A DNA stretch of 64,000 bases from Psychromicrobium silvestre (GTDB taxonomy: Bacteria > Actinomycetota > Actinomycetes > Actinomycetales > Micrococcaceae). The position numbers and the translations under genes are program-made. Below are positions 33,610-42,134 of this stretch, piece by piece; the first letter of the stretch is position 1, and the number at the start of each line of letters is the position of its first letter. Location: NCBI RefSeq assembly GCF_013408295.1, contig NZ_JACBYQ010000002.1, positions 1,054,001-1,118,000 of the forward strand. The letters are read 5' to 3'. The notes under the pieces are model-generated. The model ran no database searches. It saw only the letters and a program-made list of their open reading frames with translations, and was not told the origin of the DNA.

Positions 33610-35343
33610 ATGCTCATAAAGCTCCTGAGGCAGTATTCCAAGCCGTACATCCCGTACTTGGTTGCTGTTCTCGTTTTCCAATTGATTGCCACCATTGCAG
33701 CTCTCTACCTACCGAGCTTGAACGCCCAGATCATTGACGACGGCGTGGCCAAGGCCGACACCGACTACATCTGGCGCGTCGGCGGTGTAATGCTCCTCGT
33801 TGCGCTCGTACAGGTCGCCGCGGCCGTAGCCGGAGTGTACTTTGGTTCGAAAGCCTCGATGGCGGTGGGCCGGGATCTGCGCCGAGGAGTTTTCCGCAAG
33901 GTCTCCAACTTCTCCGCTCAGGAGGTCAGTAGCTTCGGCGCTCCCACGCTCATTACCCGGGGGACCAACGATGTTCAGCAGGTGCAGATGGTGCTCCTGA
34001 TGGGCCTGAATTTCATGGTTTCAGCCCCGATCATGTGCATCGGCGGCATTATTATGGCCCTCCGCGAGGACCTTAGCCTCTCTTGGCTGGTCTGGGTTTC
34101 GGTGCCGCTGCTTCTCGTTGTGGTGGGCTTCCTAGTCTGGCGGCTGATGCCGCTGTTCAAGTCCATGCAGGGCTTCATCGATAAGATCAATGGCGTGCTG
34201 CGCGAGCAGATCGTCGGCATCCGAGTGGTTCGCGCCTTTGGCCGGGAACCCTTTGAAACCAAGCGCTTCGACGCCGCGAATGGCGATATCACCCGGGTCT
34301 CCCTCAAGGTGGGCTCGATCTTCGTGCTGATGTTCCCGTTGATCACCATGATCCTGCACGTTGCTACCTCAGCGGTGCTGTGGTTCGGTGGGCAGCGAGT
34401 GGAGTCCCACGATATGGAGGTCGGTTCGCTTACCGCCTTCCTGCAGTACTTGCTGCAGATCCTGACCGCGGTCATGATGGGCACCTTTATGGCCATGATG
34501 ATCCCGCGCGCGGTGGTTTGTGCGGAGCGTATTGCCGAGGTGCTGGATACCAAGGCGACGCTGTTGCTGCCGGAGGAAACTATCGAGCCCAGCCAGAAAC
34601 GCGGCGAGGTGGAGTATCGCAACGTCAGCTTCAGCTATCCGGGCGCGGAAGCTCCCGTTTTGAAGAACATCTCCTTCACCGCGAGCCCGGGGCAAACCGT
34701 GGCTATCATCGGCTCTACTGGTGGCGGAAAAACCACCCTGCTTTCACTGCTCCCGCGACTCTACGATGTTGCCGAGGGAGAGGTGCTGCTGGATGGGGTT
34801 CCGGTGACCAAACTCAGCCGTGAAGCAATCACCTCCCGGGTGTCCATGGTGCCGCAGAAGCCGTATCTCTTCGCTGGCACCATCGAGTCCAATCTGCGCT
34901 TCGGCAAGCCGAACGCCGGAGAGGACGAGCTGTGGGAGGCGCTCACCGTCGCCCAGGGCGCTGATTTTGTCAGGGAAAAGAGCAAAGGACTCAACTCCAA
35001 GGTCGCTCAGGGAGGCGGCAACGTCTCCGGCGGTCAGCGGCAGCGTTTGTGCATTGCGCGCTCCTTGGTAACCGAGCCGAAGGTTTATCTCTTCGACGAT
35101 TCCTTCTCCGCCCTAGACGTAGCCACCGACGCGCGGCTACGCAAGGCGCTCAAGGAGAAAACCGCGGATGCCACGGTGATTATTGTGGCTCAGCGGGTGG
35201 CGACGATCACCGAGGCGGATCAGATCCTGGTGCTCGACGACGGCGAGATTGTCGGTCGAGGTACCCATGAAGAACTTTTGGCCCAATCTGAGGTTTATCA
35301 GGAAATCGTGGCCTCTCAGATCAGCGCGGAGGAAATGGCATGA
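33610..35343 (+). CDS. heterodimeric ABC exporter, subunit with degenerate ATP site
   Basis: Protein of 577 residues. Six transmembrane helices (about 15-300) lead into a nucleotide-binding domain: Walker A GSTGGGKTT, signature VSGGQRQRL, Walker B VYLFDDSFSALD. The residue after the Walker B aspartate, normally catalytic glutamate, is aspartate, so one ATP site is weak. That is the usual sign of an asymmetric heterodimeric exporter like TM287/288. The partner gene follows with a 4-base overlap. The substrate is unknown; drugs, lipids or peptides are possible. There is no clear ribosome site at the ATG. The AT-rich stretch upstream (33509-33609) holds the promoter. Confidence 0.92.
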   Translation: MLIKLLRQYSKPYIPYLVAVLVFQLIATIAALYLPSLNAQIIDDGVAKADTDYIWRVGGVMLLVALVQVAAAVAGVYFGSKASMAVGRDLRRGVFRKVSNFSAQEVSSFGAPTLITRGTNDVQQVQMVLLMGLNFMVSAPIMCIGGIIMALREDLSLSWLVWVSVPLLLVVVGFLVWRLMPLFKSMQGFIDKINGVLREQIVGIRVVRAFGREPFETKRFDAANGDITRVSLKVGSIFVLMFPLITMILHVATSAVLWFGGQRVESHDMEVGSLTAFLQYLLQILTAVMMGTFMAMMIPRAVVCAERIAEVLDTKATLLLPEETIEPSQKRGEVEYRNVSFSYPGAEAPVLKNISFTASPGQTVAIIGSTGGGKTTLLSLLPRLYDVAEGEVLLDGVPVTKLSREAITSRVSMVPQKPYLFAGTIESNLRFGKPNAGEDELWEALTVAQGADFVREKSKGLNSKVAQGGGNVSGGQRQRLCIARSLVTEPKVYLFDDSFSALDVATDARLRKALKEKTADATVIIVAQRVATITEADQILVLDDGEIVGRGTHEELLAQSEVYQEIVASQISAEEMA

Positions 35344-37394
35344 GCCGGAAAAAAGACGCAGCTGCAGCAGTAGTCGAGGCTGAGCAGGAAGCCGTGCCCG
35401 GTGACCTGCTCATTGATGACGACGATTTTGTCGAGGAAGAATACAAGCCGACCGAGGCCGATGGCGGCATGTTTGGCGACATGCCAGCTAAAAAGGCGAA
35501 AGCGTTCTGGCCGTCGGCCAAGCGCCTGATTGGTCTGCTCAAACACGAATGGCTCGCGTTGACCGCGATCTTCGTGGCCGTGGTGGCTTCCGTGGTGCTT
35601 ACCGTGATTGGGCCGAAGGTCCTGGGTAAAGCCATGGACGTCATTTTCAATGGCGTGATCGGATCGACCCTACCGGGGAATCTGAGCAAGGATCAGGTGA
35701 TTGCCGGGGCCAGGGCGCAAGGCAATAATGACTTCGCGGATATGCTCGCGACTTCCAATGTGGTTCCGGGTCATGGCATTGACTTCAACGCCTTGTCCTT
35801 CCTGATCCTGGTGGTGCTTTCGATCTACTTCGTGGCTTCACTGTTCAACTGGTTCCAGGGCTATGTCCTCAATGTCGTGGTGATGCGTGCCATCCGTAAG
35901 CTGCGTAGCGATGTAGAGGCTAAGCTCAACCGCTTGCCGCTCAACCACTTCGATTCGGGACAACGTGGAGACATCCTCTCCAGGGTGACCAACGATGTGG
36001 ACAACGTCCAGCAGGGTCTGCAGCAGGCCTTTTCCCAGTTGGTCAGCTCGGTACTGCTGCTAGCCGGTTTCACCGTCATGATGTTCCTGGTCTCCTGGCA
36101 GTTGGCCTTGATCGCCTTGGTTGCCATTCCGCTTTCCGGAGTGGTCGTTGGAATCATCGGCGGACGGAGCCAGAAGCTTTTTGCGGCGCAGTGGAAGAAT
36201 ACTGGCGCGCTTAACGGGCAGATCGAAGAGTCTTTCTCCGGGCATAGCCTGGTGACCCTCTTCGGTAGGGAAAAAGACATGCTGGAGAGCTTTGATGAGC
36301 GCAATGAGGGCCTGTTTAAGGCTAGCTTTGGCGCTCAGTTCGCCTCCGGCCTGATGATGCCGATCATGCAGTTCATCAATTACCTCAGCTACGTCGGTAT
36401 CGCGGTTATCGGTGGTCTTCGAGTGGCTTCAGGGCAGATGACTCTGGGTGATGCCACGGCATTCATTCAGTACTCTCGCGAATTCAATCAGCCCCTGACC
36501 CAGATGGCCGGAATGGCCAATATGCTGCAGTCTGGCGTGGCCTCCGCGGAGCGGGTCTTCGAGTTCCTCGATTCCGAAGAGCAAGAGCCTGAGAACGTTG
36601 AGAAGCACCTGCCGGCTAAGACCGATGGTCATGTGGAGTTCAATAACGTGACCTTCAGCTACAGCCCGGATAAGCCGCTGATCGAGAACCTCTCCTTCGC
36701 GGCCAGGCCCGGGGCCACCGTGGCTATTGTGGGTCCGACTGGAGCAGGTAAGACCACTTTGGTGAACTTGGTGATGCGCTTCTATGAGCTCAACTCGGGT
36801 CAGATCACGCTCGACGGCGTTGATATCACCCAGCTGAGCCGGGCTGAATTGCGGTCTAAGGTGGGCATGGTTCTGCAGGACGCCTGGTTGTTCGGTGGCA
36901 CCATCTACGAGAACATCCAGTACGGAAATCTGGACGCCTCCGAGGAACAGATCATGGATGCCGCCAAGGCGACCTATGTCGACCGCTTCGTTCGGGCGCT
37001 GCCCGAGGGCTATCAGACAGTGCTCGACGATGACGGTGAGAACGTTAGCGCGGGTGAAAAGCAGCTGATCACGATTGCTCGTGCTTTTATTGCGAACCCC
37101 TCGCTGCTGATTCTGGATGAGGCCACGAGCTCTGTGGACACCCGCACGGAGGTGCTGGTGCAGAAGGCGATGGCCGCGCTGCGTGCCGATCGAACAAGCT
37201 TCGTGATTGCGCACCGGCTTTCCACCATCCGTGATGCCGATACCATCCTGGTGATGGAAGAGGGGCGGATCGTCGAACAGGGCAACCACCAGCGACTGCT
37301 CGAGGCACAGGGAGCCTACTACCGGCTCTACATGTCCCAGTTCGCCGGGGAGGACGTCGAGGAAGAAGGCGACCTGGCGGAGCAACGCTCCTAA
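35340..37394 (+). CDS. heterodimeric ABC exporter, catalytic subunit
   Basis: Protein of 684 residues. About 60 residues of charged N-terminal sequence (EAEQEAVPGDLLIDDDDFVEEEYKP) precede six transmembrane helices with a long first external loop, then the ATPase: Walker A GPTGAGKTT, signature VSAGEKQL, Walker B LLILDEATSSVD, H-loop IAHRLST. This chain has a consensus ATPase site and complements its partner, which has a degenerate one. The N-terminal extension is longer than usual for the family. The ATG overlaps the previous stop codon (ATGA), so the two are translated at a fixed ratio. Confidence 0.92.
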   Translation: MSRKKDAAAAVVEAEQEAVPGDLLIDDDDFVEEEYKPTEADGGMFGDMPAKKAKAFWPSAKRLIGLLKHEWLALTAIFVAVVASVVLTVIGPKVLGKAMDVIFNGVIGSTLPGNLSKDQVIAGARAQGNNDFADMLATSNVVPGHGIDFNALSFLILVVLSIYFVASLFNWFQGYVLNVVVMRAIRKLRSDVEAKLNRLPLNHFDSGQRGDILSRVTNDVDNVQQGLQQAFSQLVSSVLLLAGFTVMMFLVSWQLALIALVAIPLSGVVVGIIGGRSQKLFAAQWKNTGALNGQIEESFSGHSLVTLFGREKDMLESFDERNEGLFKASFGAQFASGLMMPIMQFINYLSYVGIAVIGGLRVASGQMTLGDATAFIQYSREFNQPLTQMAGMANMLQSGVASAERVFEFLDSEEQEPENVEKHLPAKTDGHVEFNNVTFSYSPDKPLIENLSFAARPGATVAIVGPTGAGKTTLVNLVMRFYELNSGQITLDGVDITQLSRAELRSKVGMVLQDAWLFGGTIYENIQYGNLDASEEQIMDAAKATYVDRFVRALPEGYQTVLDDDGENVSAGEKQLITIARAFIANPSLLILDEATSSVDTRTEVLVQKAMAALRADRTSFVIAHRLSTIRDADTILVMEEGRIVEQGNHQRLLEAQGAYYRLYMSQFAGEDVEEEGDLAEQRS

Positions 37395-37430
37395 AGGCTA
37401 CCGCTCCTTCCCCTCTCCCGTTCTCGTCCC

Positions 37431-37496
37431 CGCGCGAGTGCACACTTAACGCCCATCCGAGCAATCGGACTTGGGCGTTAAGTGTGCACTCGCGCG
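37431..37496. repeat. very long inverted repeat, probable bidirectional terminator
   Basis: A 25-bp perfect stem (37431-37455 and 37472-37496, arm starting CGCGCGAGTGCACACTTAAC) carries a second stem TCCGA/TCGGA inside it with tetraloop GCAA. About 30 base pairs form in all, with only a 2-base bulge. It lies between two convergent genes (ABC exporter and CPCC protein). There is no strong T-tract, so termination would rest on stem stability alone. A small intergenic repeat family is another explanation. Confidence 0.8.
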
Positions 37497-37533
37497 TTGG
37501 TTTTGGTGGGTGATGGTTATTGAGGGCTCTGAT

Positions 37534-37860
37534 CTAGTCCGCGTCGGTATCGAAAGGGTATTGGTAGATCCAGGGGAGGACGTTCTCGTTGACGTACTGG
37601 AGGTTCTTTAGTTGTTCCTGCGGAGACCAGCCCTGAGGCGCGTGACGACTCTTCGACCACCATGTTGTTCCGTTGGCTATCCATTCTTTTCGGAGTTCCT
37701 CGTGCCGGGCTGGTTGATCTTCAACTTTTAGGACAAAATCGTAATTGCCGTATTCGACCCCGCAACAGGGGCAGATATCGAAGCTCTCTGCGCCATATTG
37801 ATCGAATGGTGGGGCATCCAAACCAGGATATCCGCAGATCGGGCAGATGAAACTAGTCAT
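37534..37860 (-). CDS. CPCC-type cysteine-rich protein, possible immunity protein
   Basis: Protein of 108 residues starting 'MTSFICPICGYPGLDAPPFDQ' and continuing 'FDICPCCGVEYGNYDF'. The two Cys pairs (C6/C9 and C29-P-C-C) are the CPCC family signature, probably zinc-binding. The second half is hydrophilic and ends 'LPWIYQYPFDTDAD'. The ATG follows the stop codon of the upstream toxin-like gene with no gap (TAAATG), so they are translated as a pair. Known: CPCC proteins occur next to bacterial toxin domains, some as candidate immunity proteins. That function is inferred here. Confidence 0.75.
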   Translation of the reverse strand: MTSFICPICGYPGLDAPPFDQYGAESFDICPCCGVEYGNYDFVLKVEDQPARHEELRKEWIANGTTWWSKSRHAPQGWSPQEQLKNLQYVNENVLPWIYQYPFDTDAD

Positions 37861-38223
37861 TTATGACCACCGTCGAATCTGGTCCAGCCAATACTGATAA
37901 GGGGTCATGCCGCCATTCATTTCGGGAGTTGGGATAAAATAGGTTCTGATAATTCCATCCTTGCCTATAACGCCGAACGCACCAGTTTGTGGGTCAAAGC
38001 GTGTTATGTCCCCTGAAGAAGGACGTATGAACTGCTCGAGACCTGAATCTGCGTGAGGTTTTTGAAGGAATTCTGCTGCCATGCTCTGATATTCTTCAGG
38101 GGTTTTCGCACCGAGAGCTGCTCCATGGCTATCGAAGTGGTTTTGGAGTGTTGTAGGAGAAAACTTTCCGTTGATGTTGGGAATCGGGCAGGACATCGCG
38201 GCAATGGAGCCGACCAGTGCCAA
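37861..38223 (-). CDS. secreted toxin-like domain protein (disturbed N-terminus)
   Basis: Open frame of 120 residues, the first codon being TTG. The C-terminal 100 residues ('LQNHFDSHGAALGAKTPEEYQSMAAEFLQKP', 'DITRFDPQTGAFGVIGKDGIIRTYFIPTPEMNG') resemble the RNase toxin domains at the C-terminus of polymorphic toxins (BECR-fold type), with a conserved H and the 'IRTYF.P' end. The N-terminus (ALVGSIAAMSC) is a signal-peptide core with a weak lipobox. The natural ATG and basic region lie in a different frame at 38251-38224, so a frameshift seems to separate them. Local base composition is more AT-rich than the neighbours. The CPCC gene follows with no gap. No large toxin gene is upstream, so it is a compact or leftover module. 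Confidence 0.55.
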   Translation of the reverse strand: MALVGSIAAMSCPIPNINGKFSPTTLQNHFDSHGAALGAKTPEEYQSMAAEFLQKPHADSGLEQFIRPSSGDITRFDPQTGAFGVIGKDGIIRTYFIPTPEMNGGMTPYQYWLDQIRRWS

Positions 38224-38251
38224 TCCCGAGAAGCTTAGACCGGCGCTGCAT
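38221..38251 (-). other. out-of-frame lipoprotein signal start of the toxin-like gene
   Basis: On the minus strand an ATG at 38251 opens MQRRSKLLGI, a typical basic signal-peptide start, then runs out of step by one base with the hydrophobic core ALVGSIAAMSC of the toxin-like frame. Joining them with a single-base deletion gives a complete lipoprotein signal. Either the gene has a disabling insertion or translation slips there; a sequencing error is also possible. Confidence 0.5.
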
Positions 38252-38437
38252 CCAGATCGGTTTTAGGCATCGTCCGGGTTGCCGGACGATGAAGGGGGCA
38301 GCGAGGCGGGCGTGACAGCCCAGCGCTCCGGTGAGGTAACCGCCGTCGTGCTGGAAGAGAAGCCTGCAATCTACCGCTAAGCAGACAGTTACCGGAATTC
38401 CCTGTCAGAGGTGCGCGCCGAGAGGTAGGCTCAGCCT

Positions 38438-38932
38438 ATGCGCGTTCCTTATCAAGCCGATGAGAAGACGACCCTGCAGGCGAGCTTGAATCGGCACCGC
38501 GAGGCGATTCTTTGGAAACTAGAGGGACTGGACGAGGAGCAGCTTCGCCGTAAGGTGACTCCTTCGGGCACCAGTTTGCTTGGCCTGGCGAAGCATCTCG
38601 GCTACGTCGAGTACGGCTGGTTTTGCGAGACTTTCGGTGAACCCTCTGAGCAACCTTGGTTCGACACCGCGGACCCTGAGGCTGATCTTCGGGTGGATGA
38701 GGGGGAGAGCGCCGAGCAGATTCTGACCTATTACGAGCGCGCCAGAAAAGCAGCAGACCTGGTGATCGAGAAGTACGCCGTAGAAGACACCGGCACCGCC
38801 TGGTACGGGCCCATCGTGACCCTGCGCTGGGTACTCATCCACATGATCGAGGAGCTGGCACGGCATGCTGGGCACATGGACATCGTGCGGGAATTGATTG
38901 ATGGAAGCACCGGGGACCACCGGCCTAGCTGA
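38438..38932 (+). CDS. DinB-like (DUF664) protein
   Basis: Protein of 164 residues. The four-helix DinB/YfiT fold shows in 'HREAILWKLEGLDEEQLRRKVTPSGTSLLGLAKHLGYVEYGWF' and 'VLIHMIEELARHAGHMDIVRELIDG'. The histidines H53 and H139/H143 are the metal-binding triad. The DUF664 subgroup of Actinobacteria includes thiol-transferase-like proteins such as mycothiol-dependent enzymes; the real substrate is unknown. TAGGCT lies exactly 6 nt before the ATG, so the transcript is probably leaderless. It overlaps the convergent Fe-S oxidoreductase gene by 8 bases. Confidence 0.88.
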   Translation: MRVPYQADEKTTLQASLNRHREAILWKLEGLDEEQLRRKVTPSGTSLLGLAKHLGYVEYGWFCETFGEPSEQPWFDTADPEADLRVDEGESAEQILTYYERARKAADLVIEKYAVEDTGTAWYGPIVTLRWVLIHMIEELARHAGHMDIVRELIDGSTGDHRPS

Positions 38933-41810
38933 GCTCGGATGCGGGACGCGTTGCTTCCTCGAGCAGTTCGATAATGTGACGGTATTGCTTTCCGGTAGCC
39001 TGGGTCATGCCCAATTCGCAGGTTCGATTGGTCGAGGCATAGGCGGCATAGTCGCCTTGCCCTATTTCGGCGGCTTCCAGCCTAGTGGCCGACTCAGTGA
39101 GTTCCGGGTGCAGCAGGCCGCGATCCCCTGCATAGCCGCAGCAGCCCCAGTTCTGCGGGAGGATGGTTTGTTCGGCAATCGACCTGGCCAAGCCATTCAG
39201 CGCCTCATTGATTCCCAGCTGGGTGGAGGAGCAAGTGGGGTGTAGGGCGAGCGAGGCCAGCCGACGGCGGATCTCAAGCCCGGGCAGTAGCCGGTCGTGA
39301 GCGAATTGAACCGAATCGATAAAACGTAATCCTGCATAGCCGCTCTGCGGATCGCTGTGGCTGGCCGCCTCCCGCATGGTTTCCAAGCCCTCAGTGCAGG
39401 AAGAAGCATCGCAGATCACCGGTAGCTTGCCCTGTTCACTGGCCTGCCACAACAGCGGCAACACCTTGCTCTGCATTCGGTTATACCCAGTGACGAAACC
39501 CTTGGACTTCCAAGGCGTACCGCAGCAGAGGTCCTCAATGTTTTCCGGAATTCGCAGCCCCACTCCGGCGCGTGCCGCAAGCTCTTGGAAGGCCAGGCTC
39601 GCTCCTTTACCGGGGCTTCCCTCGCTATCGTCAGCGGGTCCAAACATGGCCCCGATGCAAGCCGGGAAGTAGACCGCCTCGACCCGTTGCTCCGTCAGGG
39701 TGCCGGATGCCTCCGAGCTCATCCGGCGAGGCCGTCTGCTTCCGCCGCCGGGGAGCTCGGCGTTATACAGGGGGATGTTCTCGGTGCCGAGTAGCTTGCG
39801 GCCACCCCGAGTGACAGCGCTAGCGAGCGGAGCGGGAACTGCCTTGGCCAGTTTGAGTCCCAAGCCACCCGCTGTGGTGACCAGACCCCAGCCTCGGGCG
39901 GCCGCATCCCAGCCGGCGGCAGCCACCGCATTCTGGTTCTCCGAACGTAGCCGCCGGACCAGATCTCCGGTATTGATCAACACCGGGCAAGCGGTTTGGC
40001 ACATGCCGTCAACGGCGCAAGTCTGCAACCCGTCATACTCGTAGTCCCGGCGCAGCCGCTCCGCCAATTCGGTTTCTCCCCGCCCTAGTGCGGCCGCGAT
40101 CTCCCGCCGAATAACGATTCGTTGCCGTGGGGTCAAGGTCAGATCCTTGCTGGGGCAAACCGGCTCGCAGTAACCACATTCGACGCAGCGATCAACCTCT
40201 TCCTCTACGGCCGGGGCGATTTTGAGATGGTCCAGATAAGAACGCGGATCTTCGGAGAGCACAACGCCGGGATTGAGTAGTCCAACCGGATCGATGAGCC
40301 GCTTTACTCTGCTCATTACCTCGTGCAGTTCCGCACCGTATTGACGGGCAACGAAGGGTGCCATGATCCGGCCGGTACCGTGCTCGGCCTTGAGGGTGCC
40401 CTGCCGGTCCAGCACAAGCTTGACCATATCCTCGGTGAAATCCTCGTAGCGTTTGAGCTGAGCTGCATCGTCGAAACGCTCGGTCAGCATGAAATGGATG
40501 TTGCCGTCCTTGGCGTGCCCGAAGATCACGCTGTCCCGGTAGTCGTGCCGTCGGAAGAGTTCCAGTAGGTCCTCGCAGGTTTCAGCCAAGGCTGGTACCG
40601 GCACCGCGATATCCTCCAGTAGCGCGCTGGTGCCCTGTGGGCGGTTTCCTGCAACCGTGGTGTAAAGACCTTTTCGGATATGCCAGAGTGCTGCACGCTC
40701 CTTGGCATTGCCGGAGAGACCGAAGGGAGCGGCCAGGTCAAAAGAACCGAAAAGCTCCTGACTGTGCCTTTGTTTTTGCTCAAGTTCTTCGGCGCTGGCG
40801 GCCTGATGCTCCACCAGTAGCGCGGTGTGCCGGTCAACAAGTAGTTCAGCCAAGGAATCCGGGGTGCCACTCTGCTTTTGGGCAACCCGCAATGAGGCAG
40901 CATCCATTAACTCGATGGTGGCCAGCCCGGAGGCGACGAGTTCGGGAAGTGCCGAAGCCGCATCATGCAAGGTGTGAAAGGTGATCAGGCCGGTGGCGGC
41001 GTGCGGCAATAGCGGGATGGTTCGGAAGGTGGCCTCCGCGATGAATCCCAGGGTGCCCTCCGAGCCGATCATAAGATGTTCCAAGATCTTCACCGGGGAG
41101 TCGAAATCCAGGAAGGAGTTCAGCCCGTAACCCATGGTGTTCTTCATCCCGAACAATCGCTCGATGGTACGCACCGAATCGGGATTGCCGATAATTCTGC
41201 GGCGCAAGCGGAGCAGCCCTTCGTGGAGCTCCGGTTCCCGTTCACGGAGTAACTGATCAGCCTGGGGATCTGCGCTGTCCACCACGGTGCCGGAGGGCAG
41301 CACAAAGACTAAGGAATCGAGAGTGTGATAGCTGTTGAACTCGGTTCCGCACGCCATCCCGGAGGAGTTATTGGCCACCACGCCGCCGATCGTGCATGCA
41401 CTCTCGCTCGCCGGATCGGGCCCCAGCTTACGCCCGTAGCGGGCAAGCTGGGCATTGGCGCTGCGCACCGTGACGCCGGGGCCTAACTTAACCCGGGTGC
41501 CGCCGTCGAGCACCTGAATCGAGCGGAAGTTCCGACGAGTATCCACCAAGACGCTGTCGGTGAGAGCCTGGCCGCTCAACGAGGTGCCGCCGGAGCGGAA
41601 CACCACGGGGGAGCCGGTGGCTGCGGCGGCCGTCATCACCCGGCCAACCTCGGCGAAATCGGCCGGGGTGAGCACCGATTCCGGCACCAGTAGGTAGTGG
41701 GAGGCATCGTGGGCGATGGCCAAACGATCGAGTTCCCGGGTGGAGAAACCGGTGAATCCCTCGAAAGCGGTTTTTGCCGAATTCGTTCCGGGATGCCGGG
41801 GTGTGCTCAT
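38925..41810 (-). CDS. FAD-binding and Fe-S oxidoreductase (D-lactate/glycolate dehydrogenase-like)
   Basis: Protein of 961 residues. An N-terminal FAD-binding 4 domain ('PVVFRSGGTSLSGQALTDSVLVDTRR', 'GGVVANNSSGMACGT') is followed by a FAD-linked oxidase C-terminal domain ('GHAKDGNIHFMLTERF', 'EHGTGRIMAPF'). Two 4Fe-4S motifs follow at about 545 (CVECGYCEPVCP) and 605 (CAVDGMCQTACP), and the C-terminal end holds CCG half-motifs ('CCGTPWKSKG', 'CCGYAGDRGLLHPEL'). It oxidises a hydroxy-acid such as D-lactate, glycolate or 2-hydroxyglutarate and passes electrons through the Fe-S centres to the quinone pool. This one-chain form is found in many Actinobacteria. Confidence 0.92.
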   Translation of the reverse strand: MSTPRHPGTNSAKTAFEGFTGFSTRELDRLAIAHDASHYLLVPESVLTPADFAEVGRVMTAAAATGSPVVFRSGGTSLSGQALTDSVLVDTRRNFRSIQVLDGGTRVKLGPGVTVRSANAQLARYGRKLGPDPASESACTIGGVVANNSSGMACGTEFNSYHTLDSLVFVLPSGTVVDSADPQADQLLREREPELHEGLLRLRRRIIGNPDSVRTIERLFGMKNTMGYGLNSFLDFDSPVKILEHLMIGSEGTLGFIAEATFRTIPLLPHAATGLITFHTLHDAASALPELVASGLATIELMDAASLRVAQKQSGTPDSLAELLVDRHTALLVEHQAASAEELEQKQRHSQELFGSFDLAAPFGLSGNAKERAALWHIRKGLYTTVAGNRPQGTSALLEDIAVPVPALAETCEDLLELFRRHDYRDSVIFGHAKDGNIHFMLTERFDDAAQLKRYEDFTEDMVKLVLDRQGTLKAEHGTGRIMAPFVARQYGAELHEVMSRVKRLIDPVGLLNPGVVLSEDPRSYLDHLKIAPAVEEEVDRCVECGYCEPVCPSKDLTLTPRQRIVIRREIAAALGRGETELAERLRRDYEYDGLQTCAVDGMCQTACPVLINTGDLVRRLRSENQNAVAAAGWDAAARGWGLVTTAGGLGLKLAKAVPAPLASAVTRGGRKLLGTENIPLYNAELPGGGSRRPRRMSSEASGTLTEQRVEAVYFPACIGAMFGPADDSEGSPGKGASLAFQELAARAGVGLRIPENIEDLCCGTPWKSKGFVTGYNRMQSKVLPLLWQASEQGKLPVICDASSCTEGLETMREAASHSDPQSGYAGLRFIDSVQFAHDRLLPGLEIRRRLASLALHPTCSSTQLGINEALNGLARSIAEQTILPQNWGCCGYAGDRGLLHPELTESATRLEAAEIGQGDYAAYASTNRTCELGMTQATGKQYRHIIELLEEATRPASELS

Positions 41811-42134
41811 GCTCAGCTCGCTTTCTGGGGCGCCCGGTCACCATGATGTTCAGCTACGGGCTGGAAAGCGGCCTCGGTTCGGTGGGGTTCCTGCTATTGA
41901 AGATAGGAGCAGAGCTGGGTGGTGTCAATCATTGACCGAATCCCGGGACTCTCGTAGGGAAGTTTCGGGTGAGGCTCGGGAGCCAAAAGGTAACTTGAGA
42001 GCGATAGCCGGATTTTCCCAGCTATCAGTAAGCCCGCCACGATGTAGATCATCGCTGGCGGCTAGATGCCGCACTGGAGAGGGGTTCGACGCCGAGGATC
42101 CAGCGGAGTCCGAAGCTCCGGATATGCTGAGCAG
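41811..42134. other. 324-base intergenic region between divergent genes
   Basis: No protein-coding stretch is convincing here. A weak inverted repeat GATAGC/GCTATC (about 42002-42027) is present, and TATGCT at 42123-42128 is a likely -10 box for the LOG gene. Nothing else stands out. Confidence 0.5.
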
